A DNA stretch of 64,000 nucleotides from Conchocele bisecta (Eukaryota; Mollusca; Bivalvia; Lucinida; Thyasiridae), in the NCBI GenBank assembly GCA_029237695.1, contig CM055265.1:86649447-86713446 (forward strand), given 5' to 3'. A program made the position numbers and the translations under genes. The notes under the pieces are model-generated. The model worked only from the letters and a program-made list of their open reading frames with translations. It was not told the DNA's origin and searched no databases. Numbering within the stretch: the first letter of the stretch is position 1; each line of letters starts with the position of its first letter. Positions 56,301-64,000 of this stretch are shown piece after piece.

Positions 56301-58590
56301 AGCTGTGTTTACAATATTTACAGCTCAAGTGTTTACAATATTACAGCTGTTTGGTTTACAATATTACAGCTGCCGTTCATATTACAGCTACGCTGTGTTT
56401 ACAATAATACTACAGCTGTGTTTAACAATATTACAGCTGCGATTTGTTTACAATATTAACAAGCTGCTTTTACAATTATTACAGCTGTGTTTTACTTATA
56501 GTTACAAGCTGCGTGTTACAATATTACAGCTGTTTTTAATAATTACAGCGTTTTGGTTTACAATATTACAGCTGCGTTTACTAATATTACAGCTGTGTTT
56601 ACAATATTACAGCTGCGTTTACAATATTACAGCTGTGTTTACAATATTACAGCTGTGTTTACAATATTACAGCTGTGTTTACAATATTACAAATATTACA
56701 GCTGTGTTTACAATATTACAGCTGCGTTTACAATATTACAAGCTGCTGCGGTTTCACAATATTACAGCTGTGTTTACAATATTACAGCTGCGTTTACAAT
56801 ATTACAGCTGTGTTTACAATATTACAGCTGTGTTTACAATATTACAGCTGTGTTTACAATATTACAGCTGTGTTTACAATATTACAGCTGTGTTTACAAT
56901 ATTACAGCTGTGTTTACAATATTACAATATTACAGCTGTGTTTACAATATTACAATATTACAGCTGTGGTTTTAACAAATAATTAACAGTTTTTGAGTTT
57001 ACAATATTAACAGCTGTGTTTACAATATTACAGCTGTGTTTAACAATATTACACAGCTGTGGTTTACAATATACATATTACAGCTGTTGTTTTACAATAT
57101 TACAATATTACAGCTGTTTTACATATTACAAAATATACGAGCTTGTTATACAATATACAGCTGTTTTGTTTACAAATATTACAGCTGGCGTTTTTTCAAC
57201 AATTATTACAAGCTGTGTTTAACTAATATAACAAGCTTGTGTTTACAATATTGACAGCTGTGTTTAAAACAATATTAAAGCTGTTTTAACAATATTACAG
57301 CTGTGTTTTACAATATTACCAAAGCTGTGTTTTAACAATTATTACAGCTCGTTTACAATATTACAGCGGTTATATTACAGCTGCGTTTACAATATTACAG
57401 CTGCGTTTACAATATTAACATGGTTTCTGCGTACAATATTACAGCTAGTGTACAATATTCACACAAGCTGTGTTTACAATATTACATGTACAATATTACA
57501 GCTGCGTTTACAATATTACAGCTGTGTTGTTTACAATAGTACAACACTGTACTACGCTGCGTTTACAATATTACAGCTGCTTTACAATATTACATATACA
57601 GCTGCGTTTACAATATTACAATAAGCTGCGTTTACAATATAACAAGCTGCGTTTTACAATATTACAAGCTGCGTTTACAATATTCCAGCTCGTTTACAAT
57701 ATTACAAATATTACAGCTGCGTTTACAATATTACAAATATTACAGCTGCGTTTACAATATTACAAATATTACAGCTGCGTTTACAATATTACAGCTGCGT
57801 TTACAATATTACAATATTACAGCTGCGTTTACAATATTACAAATATTACAGCTGCGTTTACAATATTACAGCTGCGTGTTTACAATATTACAAATTTACA
57901 GCTGTGTTTACAATATTACAATATTACAGCTGCGTTTACAATATTACAGCTGCGTTTACAATATTACAGCTGTGTTTACAATATTACAGCTGTGTTTACA
58001 ATATTACAAATATTACAGCTGCGTTTACAATATTACAGCTGTGTTTACAATATTACAGCTGTGTTTACAATATTACAGCTGTGTTTACAATATTACAGCT
58101 GCGTTTACAATATTACAGCTGTGTTTACAATATTACAGCTGTGTTTACAATATTACAGCTGTGTTTACAATATTACAGCTGCGTTTACAATATTACAGCT
58201 GCGTTTACAATATTACAGCTGTGTTTACAATATTACAATATTACAGCTGTGTTTACAATATTACAGCTGTGTTTACAATATTACAGCTGTGTTTACAATA
58301 TTACAGCTGTGTTTACAATATTACAGCTGCGTTTACAATATTACAGCTGCGTTTACAATATTACAAATATTACAGCTGCGTTTACAATATTACAGCTGCG
58401 TTTACAATATTACAAATATTACAGCTGCGTTTACAATATTACAGCTGCGTTTACAATATTACAAATATTACAGCTGCGTTTACAATATTACAGCTGCGTT
58501 TACAATATTACAATATTACAGCTGCGTTTACAATATTACAAATATACAGCTGCGTTTACAATATTACAGCTGCGTTTACAATATTACAGC
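53328..58590 (+). repeat. 20-base minisatellite, about 260 units
   Basis: Unit GCTGYGTTTACAATATTACA, with Y being T or C. Runs of perfect units occur at 53328-53830, 56580-56980 and 57900-58590. In between, units carry frequent 1-3 base indels and homopolymer errors. Higher-order 27-30 base units with a doubled ATTACAATATTACA are common at 57690-58560. No forward frame of the unit has a stop, so open frames up to 431 codons arise automatically. Confidence 0.97.
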
Positions 58591-59187
58591 TTTTGAAGTC
58601 CGGTTGTCTGTCCGTCCGTCCGTCCGTCCGTGTGTAAACACAGAGAAATATTGCTATAACTTATATTCCCTTCATCTAAAATGCTTAATATTTCACACAT
58701 GCATTCCTGTATGGGTGTGCCAAATTCACGAGCGTCCAACCCCGCTGATCCCAAGGTCAAGGTGAAATAATTAAGTATCTTTACAAAACTTGACATCAGA
58801 GAAATATGTTATAACTTCTATTTCTTTCATCGAAAATTCTTAATATTTCATGCATGCATTCCTCTAAGGCTCTACTATCATGCTGTGACAAATTCCACTG
58901 ATGTCGAGGTCAAAGTCACATTCTTAGTCTCTTTACAAAACTTAACATCTGAGAAATCGGTTAAAACTTCTATTCCCTTGCTCGGATCGGCTTCACATTT
59001 CACACACACATTGCTCCAATGGACCTCTACCACCCAGGACCCTGTGACAAATTCACGTTCATGCCGCTCCCGCTAAGCCCAGGTTCAAAATCACAAGCCC
59101 ACACACTTGAAAATTTTTACATATTTAGGGGTACCTGGGCCCACGCGCGGGGTGTATTCCGTAAGCCTCGCTTACTGACCAATCTAG
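58591..59187 (+). mobile_element. Helitron-like repeat with tandem cores (copy B)
   Basis: Equivalent of 38424-38999, with a longer CCGT run and the same GTAAGC-CTC-GCTTAC hairpin and CTAG (59184-59187). Confidence 0.65.
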
Positions 59188-59197
59188 TTCTTTTCAG

Positions 59198-59280
59198 AAG
59201 CAAAGATCGTCATTTATCTATCCACCATTAAAGAAACGACGGAAGTTATATTGTGTATGTTGCAAGCCAAATGATGGCAA
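59198..59280 (+). CDS. exon 23, start of PHD finger 2 (copy B)
   Basis: Same peptide as copy A (LKKRRKLYCVCCKPNDGK), phase 0 in, phase 2 out. Confidence 0.75.
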
Positions 59281-60409
59281 GTAAGTTCACATTGAACATC
59301 CACTATACAGGGCTCCAGATAAGGAATTAGTAATTGAGTATTGTCACTCCATCATTTCTGAATCAATTGGGTATTTCAAAATTTTAATTGGGTAAAATAA
59401 AATCACACTACTGTTTACACATTAGCAGACAACAATTATTGAATAGTTTGCTTCTAAATGAAAACATGTCTTGTCATTTCATTAGAATTGTCTCCTTGGA
59501 GACAATTGTAATGAAATACCAAGATGTCTTTTCATGGAAAAATAAGTAAAATATGGTATATTTGTGGTCTGTTATTGTTTTCTGCAGCATGATAAAGGTA
59601 CCACAAAATTGTTTTTGCTTTTTGATACTCACTACTTTGGATTTCAATTGTTTTTTTTTTGCAATTTTAATTTGGTATTTAAGCAAATACGCAGCTTATC
59701 TGGATCGCTTGACTATATCTTGACTCAATGTTTCTTTATACATGTATACCCATTTGAAAAATCTTTTCGCGATAACTAGTCCTAGAGTAGCCCACAGGTC
59801 CTACAGCTGTTGTGACTGTGCTGCCAATGGGGGCATCTGTGTCCCATGGATACATTTCTATGGGCATCCTTGTCCACATGATAACTTAGTGGGCTTGATG
59901 GATCTTACCCAAAATTTATATATGCATCTCTGTGACGTTAAATAGAAGAACATGATAGATTTTCAGAATTTCATGACGAGGTACCTTCCCCTGGAGTCCG
60001 AAACAGATTTCTCTGTAGGCATCCTTTTTGTTTATACATATATATTGTCGGGCGTATCCTGTGTCCTTCCGACACTCTTGTTAATAATGTGAATGAAGAT
60101 CACATATTCGCATAACAGTTTATACATCTAAACAAAATGTGTATTTCACACGTTTTTTCAAGCACTGCAAGCTCTATTGACCAAAGCAAGTTAATACATT
60201 TTCATACACCTCATGGGTAGAGAGTGTGAACTAGGAAGAGTTAAATGTTCTCAATCACAAAAAGACTTATACAAGTTGGAGCTTGAAATTCACAATTAAA
60301 AGCTACAACTCAAAATTGTATGTTGTGTCGAAGTTGTGCAGTCGAAAACACTATAAAATGTAAATGCATGACGTAAAACAAACAATTATGACAATGATTG
60401 ACTTTTCAG

Positions 60410-60518
60410 GTTGTACTGGAAGTGCGAGGGTTGTGAAAAGTGGTTTCACCCGACGTGTCTAGGCCGCAGTGCCGATACTGAGCCAACTAGTTTTATTTGC
60501 CCAGCCTGCCTTGAAATG
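60410..60518 (+). CDS. exon 24, PHD finger 2 intact (copy B)
   Basis: LYWKCEGCEKWFHPTCLGRS, then FICPACLEM. All PHD zinc ligands are present, including the H-x2-C cysteine (TGT at 60456-60458) lost in copy A. Phase 2 in, phase 0 out. Confidence 0.82.
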
Positions 60519-61043
60519 GTAATGATATGTACATGCCTTATAAATTGAAAGAAGTTAGCTACAAGTTTCTCAATTCTACAATAAACATCTCCATGGCTTT
60601 ACACATGAATTTAATAGTTATACACTTCATACATGTCAACATGTCTTACACACTGCAGTTGTCAATACTATGACATTGACCTTTGAACTTCACTGTTTTC
60701 TTTTCTAAAGTACACTTTTGTGAAAGAATTTAAGTGCTAGTTTCTGAATTCTACCTCTCAATGGATTTATGCATTACTTCAATATTTCTACACATGATGC
60801 AAATTTACAATTCGTACTTGTGAACATGTCGTACATTGGTCTTACATGTTTCGGTGAGGCTTTTATTAACTTTGGCAGCCGGCGGGGGCATTCGTATGTC
60901 GATAGGCCACATTTCTAGTATTCTCCTTACTTTTTTAACAGTTACGACTATTGAATGTCAAAATTATGACTATTTTGACTGTCTCTGACACACACCACCG
61001 GACACAATCAACAGTTATTGTCATTGTTCTGAATATGTTGCAG

Positions 61044-61059
61044 TCATCAGAAGAGAGAA
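61044..61059 (+). CDS. exon 25, micro-exon (copy B)
   Basis: 16 bases TCATCAGAAGAGAGAA before a consensus GTGAGT donor, phase 1 out as in copy A, so one codon shorter. Confidence 0.5.
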
Positions 61060-61169
61060 GTGAGTTTGTCGTACCAAGTGTTTTGAATGTGAGTACAGTA
61101 CAGTAGGGTATGAACTTTCATATGTCTTGTATTTACCTGGATACATTGTTCAAAGGTCTGGATCTTTAT

Positions 61170-61851
61170 TATACCCCGGCATACGAAGTATGTCGAGGGG
61201 TATATAGTTTTCGTAATTCCGTGCGTCCTTCCGTCCGTGCATCTGTCCATCCGTACCATTTGCGTCAAATTTTTTATTTGTCAGTCCAGGCGGCGGCCGG
61301 GGGTATACGTCAGCCCCTGCACACTTCTTATACGACCGTTTTTAAAAAACGGTACGTATTATGTTTTACCGCACGGCGGGCGGGCAGGCGGGTGGGCAGG
61401 TGGGCGGGTGGGCGGGTGGGCGTGGGCGGGTGGGTCGGGTGGGCGTTCGGCTGAAGAAAAAGCGCATAGTTCGTGTACACAACTCCTCCGAAACCGTTCA
61501 GTCGATCGATCTGAAACTATACACACGTCTTCTACACATATTGAAGATGTGCACCTTGGTGTTTTTATGCCGAAAAAATATTTTTTTACAAAAATATCAC
61601 CTTTTTAACTTAGCCATTTTTTCTACATTATTGTATCCATTTCCCTATCATTTCTACTTTACACTCTACTTTTCTATCTCTGCCTAAATTAGTATACATG
61701 TTTAGCACAACGAGATGAAGAAATAATGCTATAGACTTTCAAATTCTCATTAATGTTTCTTGCCTTGGTGACAGCTTCACATTTCTGCATCTTCGCTGTC
61801 TGGCCCATATTCGACGGGCGTATTTTGGGACTTGCGGCACTCTTGTTCTAG
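61170..61851 (+). mobile_element. nested family A/F repeats (copy B)
   Basis: Family F (61329-61845) lies inside the 3-prime end of family A, as at 41011-41646. Its GGGCGGGTGGGC tract is longer here (61377-61445). Confidence 0.7.
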
Positions 61852-62466
61852 TTACTATTGTTGCTGTGCAAAATACAATCCTTTGACTACGAGGTGTGTT
61901 AACATAAATAAGTGGACTTTTTCAATCATTTGAAAACTGTCTTCATTAATTTTTGAAAAGATTTGTATACAGACGACGGACCATGTTACGCCTTTGTTAA
62001 TGAAAAAAATAATTGCATTGTATAGCACATATCCACGATATAGAACGTTGTAGTAATATATCACCAGATATCCATGTGCAATCTTAATCAAAATAGTCCG
62101 TGCATATCTTACAAGAAAACGTCATGTACACATATAAAATAATCACATTAGAACTTGGGTGAAAACATTAAATACAATCTTGGACGTAAGTCAAAAGTCT
62201 GAAATGAAATCAGTGGACAATATGTATCTTATTTGTCAAGCAACATGCATGTTATGTGTATGATCAATGGGTGTTGAAAGATGATAGTATCTGTGCTGGA
62301 AATCAGATATTGCCACCGTGCCAATAACATCAGTAATGTTGCAGGCAAAAATAGATGCAGCACTGTAACTTGTTTAGTTTTGGATTGATAAGCAACATAT
62401 TATACAGATAAAGCATCGTAGCCACTGCATCATTACTGTCTCTCATTGAATTGATGCTGATACCAG

Positions 62467-62570
62467 GTGTGGTTGTTTATAAACATTTACTGTTAAAGGA
62501 CGCCGATGACAAGGAAGACGGTGATGTGGAGGAAAGTTTTTTTATTACTGCAGAAACTGTTTGCAAACAT
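62467..62570 (+). CDS. exon 26 (copy B)
   Basis: VVVYKHLLLKDADDKEDGDV, then EESFFITAETVCKH. Phase 1 in, phase 0 out. Confidence 0.6.
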
Positions 62571-62965
62571 GTGAGTATAGAACATTTTCAGAAAGTTTCA
62601 TATTTTTTATGTAAATAATCACAAATTGTATGCAAATGGCATAGTAGTGTTTCATTTCTTGTTATGACTGAAAATCTTTTGGTTGACACACGCACACATT
62701 TCAACTAATTTTTTGTCACGCCTGCTTGCGGAAAGTGCGATATAGTCGGCACTTTTGCGTACGTCCATCCGACAGTCCGTCCGTCCGTCCGTCCGTCCGT
62801 GTGTCCGGTTAAAGTTGTTTTGGTTAAAGTTTTTCATTATACTATATCTCTTTTGTTAGTGTCCATGCCTCGCCCAAAGGCGCGACATACAGGCCGCAGC
62901 CATCTAGTAAAATGTATGTATGGTGCAATGTGAATAATCATTCATCAATGTTGTTTCCTTTGTAG

Positions 62966-63021
62966 ATGAGGGCAGCAATTAAGAGGGTTGAGTCAATCGT
63001 GGCTTTTCATGAATCAAACCG
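62966..63021 (+). CDS. exon 27 (copy B)
   Basis: MRAAIKRVESIVAFHESN, phase 0 in, phase 2 out. The tRNA-like block follows at about 63075-63150. Confidence 0.6.
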
Positions 63022-63800
63022 GTATGTTTCTGCATCATTTTCTCACAATAACAAGAAAATGTATAAATCAGTGTCTGGTGGGAGGGAGTGCAGTGGCGAA
63101 AATGTTGGCCTTCTATACTGAGGATTGTAAGTTCGAATCCGACCAAAGGTTGGATTTTCAAGACAATCCACCACTCTTTCCCACAGGCGTCACTCATCAG
63201 CATACCTCATTACCACTCTTTGTAAATGAACTCTGTCCATCCATTTTCTCTCTCGAAAAAAATATGTTAAAGGAACAATATGATCTGCGATGTAAAGCTA
63301 TTATGAGGTAAGTTGAAGTAAATTGTAATTATACCCCCACAAACAAAGTTTGAGGGGGTATATACGAGTCAGCTTGTCTGTCGGTCGGTCGGTCTGTTCG
63401 AAATTCCCTTCCGCTCTATATCTTCTACACCCATGCATGCATTATCAAATGGCTTGGCCCAAATGTTTCTCATGATGAGAAGGTGTGTCGTGACCATTAA
63501 CCACGCACCTACGTCCAAGGTCAAGGTCACAGTTGAAGGTCAAAGGTCAAACCTATTGAAATTCCCTTCCGCTCTATATCTTCTACACCGATGCATGGAT
63601 TATCAAATGGCTTGGCACAAGGTGTGTCACAATCAATAACTACGCACCTACGTCCAAGGTGAAGGTCACAGTTGAAGGTTTTCATTGACCACGTACGCAG
63701 GTAAAAGGTCAATGTCACGCATCTCTAAGGCCAGCATAACAGTGTCTGGAGATTTTATATTGTTCTCCAGCACTTTGGCATCTTGCTCTTTATGTTTCAG

Positions 63801-63891
63801 AAAAAAACCATGGATGAGTAGCCACAACTGTTTCAGAAAAGGTGCTCGAGCTACAATGACTGGATATGGCTTTGCAGTGTTTAGTTACAAG
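63801..63891 (+). CDS. exon 28 (copy B)
   Basis: KKPWMSSHNCFRKGARATMT, GYGFAVFSYK. Phase 2 in, phase 0 out. Confidence 0.65.
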
Positions 63892-64000
63892 GTAAAAGTT
63901 GTTTCAATGTAACCGTGTGAACATTCCTGGCCGTGCAACACCCACTAACTCTGAGACTTGTGAAATTGAATGATTTGTAAGCCTTTCCAAAATTTGATCA

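Larger units (their letters stand above)
52039..64000 (+). repeat. second copy of 37408 to about 44000
   Basis: Collinear with 37408-43995: the same exons, repeats, palindromes and tRNA-like block in the same order and strand, differing by scattered substitutions and small indels. The main differences are the expanded minisatellite and a 340-base duplication. It starts at the N gap and runs off the window. Confidence 0.92.

Noticed and set aside
53328..58590. CRISPR-like regular short repeats
   Set aside because: Units are contiguous, with no spacers, in a eukaryotic intron.
53218..58765. Very long open frames (up to 431 codons) with periodic TILQLCLQYYSCVYNIT-type peptides
   Set aside because: They come from a 20-base unit with no stop in any forward frame. 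All three frames give the same 20-residue cycle, and indels switch frames freely. No start context or splice sites support a protein.

Overview
The window is eukaryotic and most resembles a bivalve mollusc genome. It is AT-rich and intron-rich, with canonical GT..AG exons 20-300 bases long spread over tens of kilobases. It carries bivalve-style dispersed repeats with (CCGT)n tracts and tandem cores, a tyrosine-recombinase retrotransposon and SINE-like retroposons. I cannot name the species. Two runs of exactly 500 N (2091-2590 and 51539-52038) look like scaffolding placeholders, so the window is at least three contigs.

Layout. 1-2090: mostly non-coding, with one last exon of an unidentified minus-strand gene (1340-1467). 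2591-8490: tandem arrays (about 110, 190, 200 and 60 base periods). 8.5-11.8 kb, minus strand: a decayed DIRS/Ngaro-type retrotransposon (gag, reverse transcriptase, RNase H, tyrosine recombinase). 11818 to about 50870, plus strand: a composite gene, or two adjacent genes, that I assembled exon by exon from splice phase. It has an N-terminal CARF (ALS2CR8)-like zinc-binding region, a truncated MULE-type transposase domain, a complete-looking Ulp1/SENP (C48) cysteine protease spread over six exons, and two PHD fingers. Its introns are packed with short hairpin-headed repeats that end like Helitrons, fold-back palindromes and SINE-like insertions. 52039-64000: a second copy of 37408 to about 44000, a few percent diverged by eye. 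In this copy a 20-base minisatellite present as 3 units at 38363 is expanded to about 260 units (53328-58590), and one small exon is tandemly duplicated.

How it fits together. The CARF-like and MULE segments look transposase-derived, and the C48 and PHD parts suggest a chromatin or SUMO-type function. A 7-base duplication in the MULE exon, two or three splice-phase mismatches and a stop after the protease leave open whether this copy is active, decayed or affected by consensus errors. The 37-44 kb / 52-64 kb repetition starts exactly at a scaffold gap, so an unpurged second haplotype must be excluded before calling it a tandem duplication.
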